DNA of 64,000 nucleotides from Henriciella sp. (GCF_029937755.1 NZ_JAPYPG010000005.1:124001-188000); one strand, 5' to 3'. Shown: positions 53,782 through 63,120, counted from the stretch's first letter. The notes: generated from the sequence alone by a model not told the origin. Translations and numbers: made by a program.

Positions 53782-54518
53782 CCTGAGCTCCCACTCGACT
53801 GCGCGGTGATCTTCCTTGCCTTCATCTGGATGAGGCGGCTGATATTGCTCAGCGAAGCGACCATCATGTAAGCCGCGTAGAGATATCCTGCCCGGTTCAG
53901 CTCATGCAGGGCCTGGGCATCAAGCTCGTTCAGCCGTTCGATACTGACAGCCGAAAACCCCGGTATGCTGAAGGTCATACCCTCACCGAATTCGCCTTCG
54001 ATGTTGACCGGCTCGATGAGGTTGAATTTCTCAAGAGCAGCGAATAGCGGTTTGCGGACTTCGACCCCGGCATGCAGTCGCCGGAGGACGCCTGCCACGT
54101 GCTCGAGGTAGGGTGAATTGCCGCCATGCTTGAGAAACAGGGGCACGCCATTCTCATCGCCGACCGCAGGATGATCGAGGTCGATATTGATCATGGGCTC
54201 AGACTGGGCCTGATCCCCCTGGGAGCTCGTCCGGATCGTGAAAGGTCCGCGCGCCAGGATAGCCGGAATATATACCGAGACCCATCGGTCGCCATCGAGA
54301 AACAGGTTTTCCCCGCTGTCAAAGCCAAGCAGCGCGATGGCCTGATACGCGCCCGACTGATCCTTCTTCAGCAGGATTGGGAATTCACGCTGTAGCTCCA
54401 GAAATTCTGTCGGGACGACCACGGCCTGATTGACGCCATCCCCGAACGCTTCTCCGCGCGCGGTGCTGACCTTGAGGTCTGCGTGGTCGACATTGTTCAG
54501 AAGGACGTTATTCGTCAC
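53778..54518 (-). CDS. SapC family protein
   Basis: 246-aa protein. MTNNVLLNNVDHADLKVSTA matches the conserved SapC start. VNQAVVVPTEFLELQREFPI and LLGFDSGENLFLDGDRWVSV are the next family blocks. The GTG at 54518 has GGAG six bases upstream; the frame reaches 17 codons further without support. SapC was first named in an S-layer locus, but its role is unknown; in this setting it is linked to TonB receptors and halogenases. Its stop overlaps the TTG start of the cupin gene. It lies 177 bases downstream of the receptor gene, beyond a hairpin. Confidence 0.85.
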   Translation of the reverse strand: MTNNVLLNNVDHADLKVSTARGEAFGDGVNQAVVVPTEFLELQREFPILLKKDQSGAYQAIALLGFDSGENLFLDGDRWVSVYIPAILARGPFTIRTSSQGDQAQSEPMINIDLDHPAVGDENGVPLFLKHGGNSPYLEHVAGVLRRLHAGVEVRKPLFAALEKFNLIEPVNIEGEFGEGMTFSIPGFSAVSIERLNELDAQALHELNRAGYLYAAYMMVASLSNISRLIQMKARKITAQSSGSSG

Positions 54519-54622
54519 GCGTAGCTCCGTTCTTTGATGCCCATCAGATAGGCGGACACGCAAATTCACTCACAACCGCAAGCTCTCACACTCTGCGTAA
54601 TTGGCGTGCAACTCAATAGCGG

Positions 54623-54655
54623 AAAGGCCGCCGGGGGAGGACACCGGCGGCCTTT
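54623..54655. terminator. Strong hairpin between receptor and sapC
   Basis: AAAGGCCGCCGG (54623-54634) and CCGGCGGCCTTT (54644-54655) form a perfect 12-base stem over a nine-base loop. On the plus strand it is followed by cTTTT. On the minus strand, the sense of the receptor and sapC, it ends ...CCTTTCC with no long U-run. It may partly stop or stabilise the receptor transcript before sapC. Confidence 0.7.
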
Positions 54656-54695
54656 CTTTTCACCGCCAACGGACACGATGCCGAAGGCGACTCCT

Positions 54696-57600
54696 CTAGA
54701 ATCTGTAGCGCGCTGACAGAATGTAACGCGGCGACAGTTCGTAGGCGTAGTAGACCTGCTCAGGCACGCGGTGGTAGGTCCGCTGATCTTCGCCTGTCAG
54801 GTTGATGGCCTCGAAGGCCACGGCAATCTGATCCGTGATGTCGTAGCTGACATTCAGATCCCACTGGCCGTAATCCTCGACATACACACCCGAACGGTCG
54901 CCCGTCTGGTTTGTCGACGCAAGGAAGGTGTCCCGCCAGTTATAGGCAAGACGCGCCGAGAAACCGTATTTCTCGTATATGCCGGTGATGTTGTAGGTGT
55001 CCGACAGGCCGGTGAGGGCAAACTGTTCCTCACCCGGATCAGCCCCCGGATCCAGCTCCACATCGCCGTTGACCAGCGTGTAGCTGCCCGCGATGCCGAA
55101 GCCGGTATCGCCGAAGAAGTGCTGGCCGGCAAATTCGAAGCCGTCAATGTTGCCTTCGCGGTTGTTGATCGGCTGGCCGACCGCAAATGTCAGCAATGGA
55201 TCATTGGCATCCGCCACGACATCGTACTCGCCGAGGATAAAGTCGACATAGCTCTGCGGCAGGGCGTTTGCAGCAGCCCCATCCGTGCCCAATTGCGCCT
55301 CGAATTCAGCCTGTGCGGCAGCAACATTGCCGCCATTGGCATCGATGAGGGCCACCAGGGTGAAGAGGTTGGCTTCCGACTCATCGACCCCAAGCTCGCT
55401 GATGATATCGAGGGCGTCGCCGGACCGCGATCCCGCCACACCCGAGGTCGGGTCGCGAAGATCGAACAGGCTGCGGTCAACGACACCATTACCGATGAAA
55501 TTCTTCACCCGTTTATCGAAGTAGCCGGCCGACACATAGCTCGACTCGTCGAAGTACCACTCAAGCGAGATATCGAAGTTATCCGATTCCAGTGGCAGCA
55601 GGCCCGGGTTCTGGGATGAACCCGTAACCTGGCCGCCGAGTGCCGTCGGCCTGTTCGGCGCATCGGCTGTTGTCGATGCGAACAGGTTCGAGAACGCCAC
55701 CCGGCCGATCGTCTTCGAGTACGAGGCCCGGGCAACGATGTCGTCGGTAATGTCCACCTGCAAGTCGAGGTTCGGAAGCAGATAGTCATAGCTTGCCGAG
55801 CCGCTGACAGCTTCACGATCGTCACCGTTGAAAACCAGGAAGTCATTGTCAGATTGCCAGATGATGTTCAACGGTACCGTCTGAAGCGTATCAGAACTGA
55901 CCTCTGTTTCTTCGTACCGCAAGCCTGCATTCACACGGGCAGGACGGTTGAAGAATTCACTTTCCATCTCGAACTGCGCGTACAGTGACGTGATTTCCTC
56001 ATTCACCGTGTCGCGTGAGCCGCCCGGGACGATGGCGTTCTCCGAATAAGCCTCCTGGAAGATCGGGAACAATTGGGTCGGGCTCGAACGGAAGGCGGTA
56101 TCAGCCTTTCCGACCGGCAGATCGTCAAATTCGCATTCGAGGCAGTAGGTCGTGACGAGCCCTGGTGCGAATTGCTCGACATCTCCAGGATTGCCGATGC
56201 CCCAGGACCCTAGATCCTGCTGCGTCGTCGCCGTGGCGCGATCAAAGGTGCTGTCACGGTAATTGCCGCCCACGATAAGGCGGGAATTGTCGAGCTCCCA
56301 TTCGAAACGCAGGTCGAGTTCATCAATGCTGTTCTTCGCGGACGCGGTGCTGGAGCGCTGTACCTGTGTCCCCAGATCGCCAGCGTCGAGAACACCATTG
56401 CCGTTTCCGCGCACGCTGTCATCGATGGTGTAGTCCTGGACCGGATACCCGGACCGGTAATCGACCGAGTGGCTCAGGATCACCGGTGCCCCGAAGGTCA
56501 CGAAGGTTGCGCTGTGCCCCAGCGGATTGTTGCCGCGGGACTTGGAGATCGAGCTGTGAGCGTCAAAAATGATCGACATGTCGTCGTTCAGTTCCCAATC
56601 GGCATTGAAGCCCAGTGAGCTCAGCGTATCGCGTGTCGCACGATCGGTTTGCTCAAAGCCGATATCCTTTGAGCCGTTATTGTTCTCCTGCATGAACGCT
56701 GCAGAGGCAACCGGACCATTATTGTTGAAGATGATCTGATCGAACGGCGTGGCGAACCAGTTGGTCTGTTCGAAGCGGAGCTCTTCTGAGTCATTGCGGG
56801 CGAAGGTGTAGTCACCCGTCAGGGTGAGGTTGTCCATCGGCCGGAACTGCAGGACCAGCTGACCGTTGATGCGCTCCCGCGAGAGTTCGGACAGGTCATA
56901 GCGACTGTCCTGCGGAATGGCGTAAAGCTGACCTTCCTTCGGTGCGTTCGTGATCTCCGTGCTGCCATCGCCGCGCACATAGCTGCTGTCCTCGAATGCC
57001 CCATCAACTGCTGGATCGAAGACGAGCCAGTCGTTGATCTGCTGTGTCGGAGCGCCGGAATCCCGCTTTGCGTAGGAACCGAAGAGGCTGACACCGATAC
57101 GGTTCTCTGCATCCGACCAGCTCGCAATACCGGAAAGCTCCGGGGTGACATCGTCGCCGCTGACGACGCTGTCATCCATCACGCCCTTGATCTGGCCGGA
57201 TCCGACAAAGCCGGACTGTCCATTGTCCAGCGGGCGCTGTGTCACGATATTCACGGTGGCACCGATACCGCCAGTCGGCAGGGTGGCCTGACCCGTCTTG
57301 TAGACTTCCAGCGCGCTGACACCCTCGGATGCGAGATTCGAAAAGTCGAATGCCCGATCACCGCCGGCGCCAAAGTTGCCGCGCTGGCCAATCAGCCGCG
57401 TTTCCGCGGTTGGCATGGTACGCCCGTTCAGGGTGACCAGGTTGAAGTCCGGACCAAAGCCGCGAACGGTGATTTCCGAGCCTTCACCATTCGTCCGGTT
57501 GATCGACACACCCGTAATTCGCTGAAGCGATTCAGCCAGGTTGGTGTCGGGAAACTTGCCGATGTCTTCGGCGGAAATCGCGTCAACAACACCGTTGGCG

Positions 57601-57809
57601 TTGCGCTTGATCTCCATAGCCTCTTCAAGCGCTGAGCGGATGCCCGTAACAACGACAACTTCCTGACGAGATTCTTCCACCTGATCGGCATCCTGCGCAA
57701 ATGCAGGCATGGCCGCTGAGATTGAAATGGCCGAAGCCCCGCCGAGGACACTCCTCAGGGCCAGCGACCTGGAGCGCTGGGCATAGCTCCGCTGTTGATG
57801 TGAACGCAT
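54696..57809 (-). CDS. TonB-dependent receptor, oligosaccharide type
   Basis: 1037-aa outer-membrane receptor. The signal ends SAAMPAFAQ near residue 39. A TonB-box-like VVVVTGIRSALEEAMEIKRN follows at about 53-72. The plug has AISAEDIGKFPDTNLAESLQ and the barrel ends with the usual aromatic RYRF. Such DIGKFPDTNLAESLQR receptors are the sugar-importing class of Caulobacterales and Sphingomonadales. The ATG at 57809 follows GGAGG; 12 more codons are open upstream. Two inverted GTTAGCGCTATC sites lie 55-135 bases upstream, tying it to a LacI-type repressor and to xylo-oligosaccharide uptake (inference). Confidence 0.92.
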   Translation of the reverse strand: MRSHQQRSYAQRSRSLALRSVLGGASAISISAAMPAFAQDADQVEESRQEVVVVTGIRSALEEAMEIKRNANGVVDAISAEDIGKFPDTNLAESLQRITGVSINRTNGEGSEITVRGFGPDFNLVTLNGRTMPTAETRLIGQRGNFGAGGDRAFDFSNLASEGVSALEVYKTGQATLPTGGIGATVNIVTQRPLDNGQSGFVGSGQIKGVMDDSVVSGDDVTPELSGIASWSDAENRIGVSLFGSYAKRDSGAPTQQINDWLVFDPAVDGAFEDSSYVRGDGSTEITNAPKEGQLYAIPQDSRYDLSELSRERINGQLVLQFRPMDNLTLTGDYTFARNDSEELRFEQTNWFATPFDQIIFNNNGPVASAAFMQENNNGSKDIGFEQTDRATRDTLSSLGFNADWELNDDMSIIFDAHSSISKSRGNNPLGHSATFVTFGAPVILSHSVDYRSGYPVQDYTIDDSVRGNGNGVLDAGDLGTQVQRSSTASAKNSIDELDLRFEWELDNSRLIVGGNYRDSTFDRATATTQQDLGSWGIGNPGDVEQFAPGLVTTYCLECEFDDLPVGKADTAFRSSPTQLFPIFQEAYSENAIVPGGSRDTVNEEITSLYAQFEMESEFFNRPARVNAGLRYEETEVSSDTLQTVPLNIIWQSDNDFLVFNGDDREAVSGSASYDYLLPNLDLQVDITDDIVARASYSKTIGRVAFSNLFASTTADAPNRPTALGGQVTGSSQNPGLLPLESDNFDISLEWYFDESSYVSAGYFDKRVKNFIGNGVVDRSLFDLRDPTSGVAGSRSGDALDIISELGVDESEANLFTLVALIDANGGNVAAAQAEFEAQLGTDGAAANALPQSYVDFILGEYDVVADANDPLLTFAVGQPINNREGNIDGFEFAGQHFFGDTGFGIAGSYTLVNGDVELDPGADPGEEQFALTGLSDTYNITGIYEKYGFSARLAYNWRDTFLASTNQTGDRSGVYVEDYGQWDLNVSYDITDQIAVAFEAINLTGEDQRTYHRVPEQVYYAYELSPRYILSARYRF

Positions 57810-57864
57810 TAGTACCTCCCTCTGGTCACCCGTTGGTCCGGGCAATTTTCGCGATGCGCTTTAT

Positions 57865-57876
57865 GTTAGCGCTATC
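57865..57876 (-). promoter_or_regulatory. LacI/XylR-type operator 1 of the receptor
   Basis: GTTAGCGCTATC, 56 bases upstream of the receptor start, nearly palindromic. The same 12 bases occur inverted at 57933-57944, 68 bases centre to centre. The sequence is close to the xylose operator I recall from Caulobacter Pxyl (GTTAGCGCTACC). Confidence 0.75.
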
Positions 57877-57932
57877 GTGTTTAACTCAGCATTGTTTTTG
57901 AACTCTGGCAATAGATACAATTGGATTTTTTT

Positions 57933-57944
57933 GATAGCGCTAAC
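57933..57944 (-). promoter_or_regulatory. LacI/XylR-type operator 2 of the receptor
   Basis: GATAGCGCTAAC, the exact reverse complement of the site at 57865. Two sites at this spacing allow DNA looping by a tetrameric repressor, which would fit tight control of the receptor gene. Confidence 0.75.
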
Positions 57945-58077
57945 CTAAGTTGTTGTTGTCAATGAAAATTCCAGCGGTTCACGCAGGAGCGGATTCCCCA
58001 AATCGATATTGAGCGCGGCATTTTCGCCACACGTCTGACAACACCAGACCGCCGAACCAAATTCATCAGTTTACGGA

Positions 58078-59094
58078 TTAAATGCCACGGGTCTTGGTTT
58101 GCAGCTCATACAGGGCATCAGATGATGTGATGAACAAGCGCGTGCCATCGCCACCGAACGCGCAATTCGCTGTCGCTTTCTCCATTCTGATCCGTCCGAG
58201 AACGCTCCCATCCGGCGAAAGTACGAATATCCCTCCGGGGCCGGTCAGGAAGATGCGGCCACCCGCATCGACCGCCATACCATCCGGCAGACCAGGGCTG
58301 TCATCAGCGGCAAAATCGGATGCGTCAAACAGGGTCGTGTCGGCGACGATTGCACCTCTGCTGTCCAGAACCAGTTCACGGAGGATTGGAGCGTCGGGGT
58401 TCGACTGGCTGACATAAAGCCGTTGGCCATCCGGCGAAAGCGCGACACCGTTTGGAAACGTCATGTCATCCAGGAGCAGTTCCACCGCGCCGCCCGGCCG
58501 CAACCTGTAGACACCATTGAACGGCAAAGCCTTCAGCGGCGACTCATTCATCCCTTCGAGCCCATAGGGCGGATCCGTAAAGTAGATCGTGCCGTCAGAT
58601 GACTCGACAACATCGTTGGGGCTGTTGAACGGCTTGCCATCAAACTGCGCCGCCACAACCAAGCGCTCGCGGGTCTCGATGTTCAAACGCTCCACGCGCC
58701 GGGCGCCATGATTGCAGACAAGCAGCGATCCGTCGTTAGCATACCAAAGGCCATTCGAGCCCGGTTCCCTGAAGCCCTCTACGTCTTCTGCTCCGGAGGG
58801 CGAGAGGAAGAGTTCCTTGCCGCCCGCCTCGCTCCACATCCACGCCTTGTTCTGAGGGACATCCGAGAAATAAAGCCGCGACCGAACAGGATCCCACGCC
58901 GGACCTTCACTCCAAGTGAACCCCTCTGCCCGCTTTATCAGTCTCGCGCCCGGAGCAATGACCTCATGCAGGCGGTCATCGAAGACGTCCAGTATGTCGT
59001 TTGCTTCTTCACCAGAGCCGAGCTGGGCGGGGGCCTGGCAGGCCGCTGCAACACTCGCAAGGCCGATAAGAACTTGCCGTCTCTGCAACGTCAT
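58078..59094 (-). CDS. Exported SMP-30/gluconolactonase family lactonase
   Basis: 338-aa six-bladed propeller lactonase. MTLQRRQVLIGLASVAAACQ is a twin-arginine-like signal with lipobox AAAC, so it is exported folded. The metal ligands of the family fit Glu (TWSEGPAWDP), Asn (FNSPNDVVES) and Asp (GLPDGMAVD). It should hydrolyse xylono- or other aldonolactones in the periplasm. Caulobacter XylC is a related cytosolic enzyme; this copy differs by export. It overlaps the GH3 gene by four bases (ATGA), so both are one transcript. Confidence 0.88.
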   Translation of the reverse strand: MTLQRRQVLIGLASVAAACQAPAQLGSGEEANDILDVFDDRLHEVIAPGARLIKRAEGFTWSEGPAWDPVRSRLYFSDVPQNKAWMWSEAGGKELFLSPSGAEDVEGFREPGSNGLWYANDGSLLVCNHGARRVERLNIETRERLVVAAQFDGKPFNSPNDVVESSDGTIYFTDPPYGLEGMNESPLKALPFNGVYRLRPGGAVELLLDDMTFPNGVALSPDGQRLYVSQSNPDAPILRELVLDSRGAIVADTTLFDASDFAADDSPGLPDGMAVDAGGRIFLTGPGGIFVLSPDGSVLGRIRMEKATANCAFGGDGTRLFITSSDALYELQTKTRGI

Positions 59095-61472
59095 TGGACC
59101 GAAACCTCCGTTTCAATCGCAGCCGCGGGAACACGCGTCTGCGCGCCTCCGGTCACATCGACTGAAACCTCACCCGAAATATCCTCTGACGACGACCCGA
59201 TCATGAAATCGAGACGGCCCGGCTCGATAAGCCAGCTGCCCTCACCGTCATAAGTAGCCGACTGCGCCGGCGAGAGGGTGAACGTGACCGTCACCGACTG
59301 TCCGGCCGGGATGCTGACCCGCTTGAAACCACGGAGTTCCTTTTTCGGCCGCGCGGTTCGTGAAACAGGGTCACGCATATAGAGTTGCACAACATCTTCC
59401 CCGTCGCGTTCACCCGTATTGGTGACCTCCACTGAGATGTCGAACGCTTCCATCGGCCCGACAGCGCTCTTGCTCAGCTGCGGCTCGCCGTAGGTGAATT
59501 TCGTATAGGTCAGCCCATGGCCGAAAGGGAATTGCGGCGTGATCGGCAGGTCCATGTAGCGATTGGAATCGACCGACAGATCGGCATTGGCGGGGCGTCC
59601 GCTTGGTGGCTCGGAATAAGTCAGAGGGAGCTGTCCAGTGGCCCGCGGAAAATCGACAGGCAGGCGGCCGGCAGGCATGCGCGCACCGTAAACGACATCT
59701 GCGACGGCAGGTCCGGCCTCAACGCCGAGCATCCATGTTAACAGGATAGCGTCAGCCTTTTCCACGACATCGGGAATGGCCATGGCCCGGCCAGTGACCA
59801 GAAGCACGACCGCATCGGGCCTGGCCGCCAGCACCGCATTTGCCAGCGCTTTCTGTCCGGCTGGCAGCTCGACCGATGAGCGGCTGCGTGCCTCGCCCGA
59901 CAGGTCAAAATCCTCGCCGATGACGAGTATGACTTCACCAGCTCTTTCCGCTGCCTCAACCGCCGCCGCGATTGCCGCTTCCTCGACAGTCTGGATACCG
60001 CCTCCGGGTTCGTACCGCACATTGACCCCGTCCGGCGCGCCATCGGTCAGGCCATCGAGGATCGAGACGACATCATCCGCCTCGCCGCGTGCGCGCCAGG
60101 AGCCGAGTTGCGTCATCCGGTCTTCGGCCAGGGCACCAATGACCAGGATGTCGTCTTCCGGCTCGCTCAGCGGCAGCGTCTGATTGTCATTCTTTAAAAG
60201 AACCATGCTGCGAACGGCGATTTCGCGCGCGGCCGCCCTGTGCCCGGGGGTCAGAAGACTCTCCTTTTCGCGAGCCTTGTCATGATAGGCCAGCGGATTG
60301 TCGAAAAGGCCAAGGCGCTCCTTGACCGTCAGGATGTGGCCGACTGCCAGGTCCAGGTCTGCCTGCAGCGCCGGATCGTCCTCCAGCATTGCAGCCAGAT
60401 CCTCCCCGAACACGCCGCTCGTCATGTCCATGTCGACGCCCGCCCGAAGTGCGAGTGCGCCTGATTCGCCGCGCGTTTCGGCGACACCATGGTTGAGAAG
60501 CTCGGCGATGGCATTCCAGTCGGACACCACAAGACCGTCAAACCCCCATTGATCGCGCAGGATGCCATCGACCAGCGCCTCGGTTCCGGTGACGGGTTCA
60601 CCCCCGATATCGTTGAACGCCGTCATGTAGGAGCCAACGCCCGCTTCCTCTGCGGCATAGAATGGCGGCAGGTAGACCTCATGGAAGGTGCGCTCTGAAA
60701 TATCGGCAGAGCCATAGTCGCGCCCGCCCAATGCTGCGCCGTAGGCACCAAAATGCTTGGCGGTCGCCAGCATTGTGTCGGCGTCGGCAAGCGAGGTCCC
60801 CTGATAGCCGCGCACCTGCGCAACGGCCATCTGGCTTGAAAGATAGGGGTCCGACCCGGCGCCCTCGACGATCCGGCCCCAGCGCGGATCGCGCGCAACG
60901 TCAATCATGGGACCGAACGTCCAGTGCAGGCCGGCCGATGTGGCCTCGACAGCAGAAATGCGTGCGGCCTCTTCCCATGCAGAAGGGTCGAACGAACTGG
61001 CAATCGCGATCGGAACGGGGAAGACGGTGCGGTATCCGTGCACGACATCCATCGCGAAAAGGAGCGGGATGCCGTGCTCGCTTTCCTCGACCGCTACACG
61101 CTGCAACTCGCCAAGCGGCTCAGCTCCAGCGACATGGAGATAGGATCCCACTTTGCCGGCGCGCACCCGGTCCAGCTCGGCATCGCTGAGCCGTGAATTC
61201 AGGGATTTGCTGCGCCCGCCAGCCGCCTGGACGAGTTGGCCGATCTTCTGGTCGACCGTCATGACATCGAGGAGCGCTTCGACCCGCGGACTGAATTCGG
61301 ACGCTGGTTCAGCCTCGGAAGCAGACGGCGCCGGCTCGGGAATCTGAGCTGGGGCTGCGGCGACACAGGACGCCGCTGCGAACGCAACGACCGCAGCACC
61401 TGCAGCCCCACCGCGCTTTCCTCGTTGCGCCCGTAAATCCCCGATAATTCGTGCGAAAATCTGCACTATCAC
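59091..61472 (-). CDS. GH3 beta-glucosidase/beta-xylosidase, BglX-like
   Basis: 793-aa exported GH3 enzyme. A hydrophobic stretch near residues 22-40 (GAAGAAVVAFAAASCVAAAP) is the signal. SFDPSAWEEAARISAVEATS and WTFGPMIDVARDPRWGRIVE are the first-domain motifs; the nucleophile is Asp318 (GLVVSDWNA). The second domain holds GEDFDLSGEARSRSSVELPA, and an FnIII-like domain ends the protein. It starts with GTG at 61472 (GGAGG upstream); a second GTG two codons later is possible. It is co-transcribed with the lactonase and divergent from the GntP gene, with an operator-like site between. Confidence 0.9.
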   Translation of the reverse strand: MIVQIFARIIGDLRAQRGKRGGAAGAAVVAFAAASCVAAAPAQIPEPAPSASEAEPASEFSPRVEALLDVMTVDQKIGQLVQAAGGRSKSLNSRLSDAELDRVRAGKVGSYLHVAGAEPLGELQRVAVEESEHGIPLLFAMDVVHGYRTVFPVPIAIASSFDPSAWEEAARISAVEATSAGLHWTFGPMIDVARDPRWGRIVEGAGSDPYLSSQMAVAQVRGYQGTSLADADTMLATAKHFGAYGAALGGRDYGSADISERTFHEVYLPPFYAAEEAGVGSYMTAFNDIGGEPVTGTEALVDGILRDQWGFDGLVVSDWNAIAELLNHGVAETRGESGALALRAGVDMDMTSGVFGEDLAAMLEDDPALQADLDLAVGHILTVKERLGLFDNPLAYHDKAREKESLLTPGHRAAAREIAVRSMVLLKNDNQTLPLSEPEDDILVIGALAEDRMTQLGSWRARGEADDVVSILDGLTDGAPDGVNVRYEPGGGIQTVEEAAIAAAVEAAERAGEVILVIGEDFDLSGEARSRSSVELPAGQKALANAVLAARPDAVVLLVTGRAMAIPDVVEKADAILLTWMLGVEAGPAVADVVYGARMPAGRLPVDFPRATGQLPLTYSEPPSGRPANADLSVDSNRYMDLPITPQFPFGHGLTYTKFTYGEPQLSKSAVGPMEAFDISVEVTNTGERDGEDVVQLYMRDPVSRTARPKKELRGFKRVSIPAGQSVTVTFTLSPAQSATYDGEGSWLIEPGRLDFMIGSSSEDISGEVSVDVTGGAQTRVPAAAIETEVSVQ

Positions 61473-61513
61473 CTTGCCGTCCTCCCATTGTCTGGCCCGT
61501 TCGCCATATTCTT

Positions 61514-61525
61514 GTTAGCGTTCCC
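61514..61525. promoter_or_regulatory. Degenerate operator between GH3 and gntP
   Basis: GTTAGCGTTCCC, nine of twelve positions as in GTTAGCGCTATC, 42 bases upstream of the GH3 start in the 246-base divergent region. Only the first half is well kept, so repression here may be weaker or use one half-site. Confidence 0.5.
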
Positions 61526-61633
61526 ACTTCCAAAATTGCAAGGCGCTGTCAAACTGCTTTTGGAACTCGAAGACCAAGAAGCTGGAGCCACCAGCCAATT
61601 AAAAAAGACCGAGGGACCGGGGAGGATTCACCA

Positions 61634-61726
61634 ATGAAACGCCGTCAAGCGATCCGTCGCGATCGCCAAGTTTTCCTGAAATCTGGCTTACAGACAGACG
61701 CCAGGGCTACGGGCTGTCATGGATAG
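61634..61726 (+). CDS. Short leader ORF overlapping gntP
   Basis: 30-codon frame starting with the strongest ribosome site nearby (GGGGAGGA ahead of ATG 61634). It encodes MKRRQAIRRDRQVFLKSGLQ and ten more residues, ending in a TAG eight bases into gntP. The gntP start itself (61719) has only a weak ribosome site, so translation of gntP may depend on ribosomes finishing this peptide. The MKRRQAIRRD start resembles a Tat signal, so it could instead be a remnant of a lost gene. Confidence 0.45.
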   Translation: MKRRQAIRRDRQVFLKSGLQTDARATGCHG

Positions 61727-63086
61727 TTCACTCATTGGCCTGCTGATCATCATCGGAGGCATCGCGGCGCTGCTGGCGATGATCATCCTCGCGCGTATTC
61801 CAGCTTTCATTGCGCTACTCATGACCTCGATTGGCGTTGCGCTGGCAGCCGGCATGCCGGCTGACGCAATTATGGGCTCAATCCGCGATGGCATGGGCGG
61901 GACGCTCGGCTTCGTTGCGGTGGTTGTCGGCCTCGGTGCGATGCTCGGCGCCATTCTCGAGCATTCCGGGGGCATTCAGTCACTTTCACGCGCAGCGCTT
62001 TCAACGGCCGGACCAAGAGGCGCTCAGTGGGCCTTGGCCGGTGTCGGCGTCGCCGTGTCGATTCCCGTCTTCTTTGATGTTGCGTTCATCATCCTTGCCC
62101 CAATGCTGTTCGGTCTGGCGCGACGCTCCGGCCGTCCGGTTCTCTGGTTCGCGATCCCGGCGCTTGCGGGCATGGGGATGGCACATACATTCCTGCCGCC
62201 GACGCCAGGGCCGATTGCTGTCGCCGACCTGATCGGCGCCAATCTAGGCTGGGTCTTCCTTACCGGTCTTGCAACGGGCGTCCCGGCCGTCTTGCTGGGC
62301 GGCATCCTGTTTGCCCCGATGGCATCGAGACTGGCAGGACCGGTGCTGGATGCTGGACCTGCCTCCTTGCCTGAAGCGCTCGGCGAGGCCGCTCCGGAAA
62401 CGGATGGCGCGAAACAGCCATCAGCCCTCTCCGTCCTCCTGATCATTCTCGCTCCGCTTGCGCTGATTGTCCTCGGCGCCTTCGCAGAAATGATGCCTGT
62501 TCCAGAGGGGGGTCAGGTTGTCCTGACGTTCATCGGACATCCTTTTGCGGCCCTGCTGATCGCCTGCAGCATCGCCTATGTCGTGCTTGGCCTGAGCCAT
62601 GATTTTAAACCGGAAGCCCTGAACAAGGTGATGGCAAAGTCGCTTGAGCCGGCAGGCGTAATCGTTCTCATCACGGGCGCGGGCGGCGCATTCAAGCAAG
62701 TTCTGGTCGATTCCCAACTAGGCACCCAGATCGCCGATCTCATGGTGTCCGCCAGTCTCGCACCCATCGTCATGGCCTTCGCTATTGCGGCCATACTGAG
62801 GGTCGCCCAAGGGTCTGCCACGGTCGCCATGATCACCAGCGGCACGCTCGTCTCAGCCATGATTGATACGTCGGCGGCATCGCCTGTCGGCCTCGCCCTG
62901 ATCGTCTCCAGCATCGCATCCGGTGCAATCGTCTGCAGCCACGTCAACGACTCGGGCTTCTGGCTCGTCAGCCGCTATCTTGGCCTGACCGAGACACAGA
63001 CGCTCAAAACCTGGACGGTGATGACAACCATCATTGGTCTGTCTGGTTTTGTCATCGCCTGCCTGATTGCGCTCGCCGTGACCTGA
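61719..63086 (+). CDS. GntP-family gluconate/aldonate:H+ symporter
   Basis: 455-aa inner-membrane transporter with about twelve hydrophobic segments. VVVGLGAMLGAILEHSGGIQ, AGMGMAHTFLPPTPGPIAVA and VAQGSATVAMITSGTLVSAM are GntP-family motifs. GntP proteins bring gluconate and similar sugar acids in with protons. Between an exported lactonase and xylX, xylonate or glucuronate-derived acids are the likely cargo (inference). It starts inside the leader ORF at 61634 and ends 63 bases before xylX. Confidence 0.88.
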   Translation: MDSSLIGLLIIIGGIAALLAMIILARIPAFIALLMTSIGVALAAGMPADAIMGSIRDGMGGTLGFVAVVVGLGAMLGAILEHSGGIQSLSRAALSTAGPRGAQWALAGVGVAVSIPVFFDVAFIILAPMLFGLARRSGRPVLWFAIPALAGMGMAHTFLPPTPGPIAVADLIGANLGWVFLTGLATGVPAVLLGGILFAPMASRLAGPVLDAGPASLPEALGEAAPETDGAKQPSALSVLLIILAPLALIVLGAFAEMMPVPEGGQVVLTFIGHPFAALLIACSIAYVVLGLSHDFKPEALNKVMAKSLEPAGVIVLITGAGGAFKQVLVDSQLGTQIADLMVSASLAPIVMAFAIAAILRVAQGSATVAMITSGTLVSAMIDTSAASPVGLALIVSSIASGAIVCSHVNDSGFWLVSRYLGLTETQTLKTWTVMTTIIGLSGFVIACLIALAVT

Positions 63087-63120
63087 CGGCCAACCATCTT
63101 TGCGACCTCGAACGTTTAAT

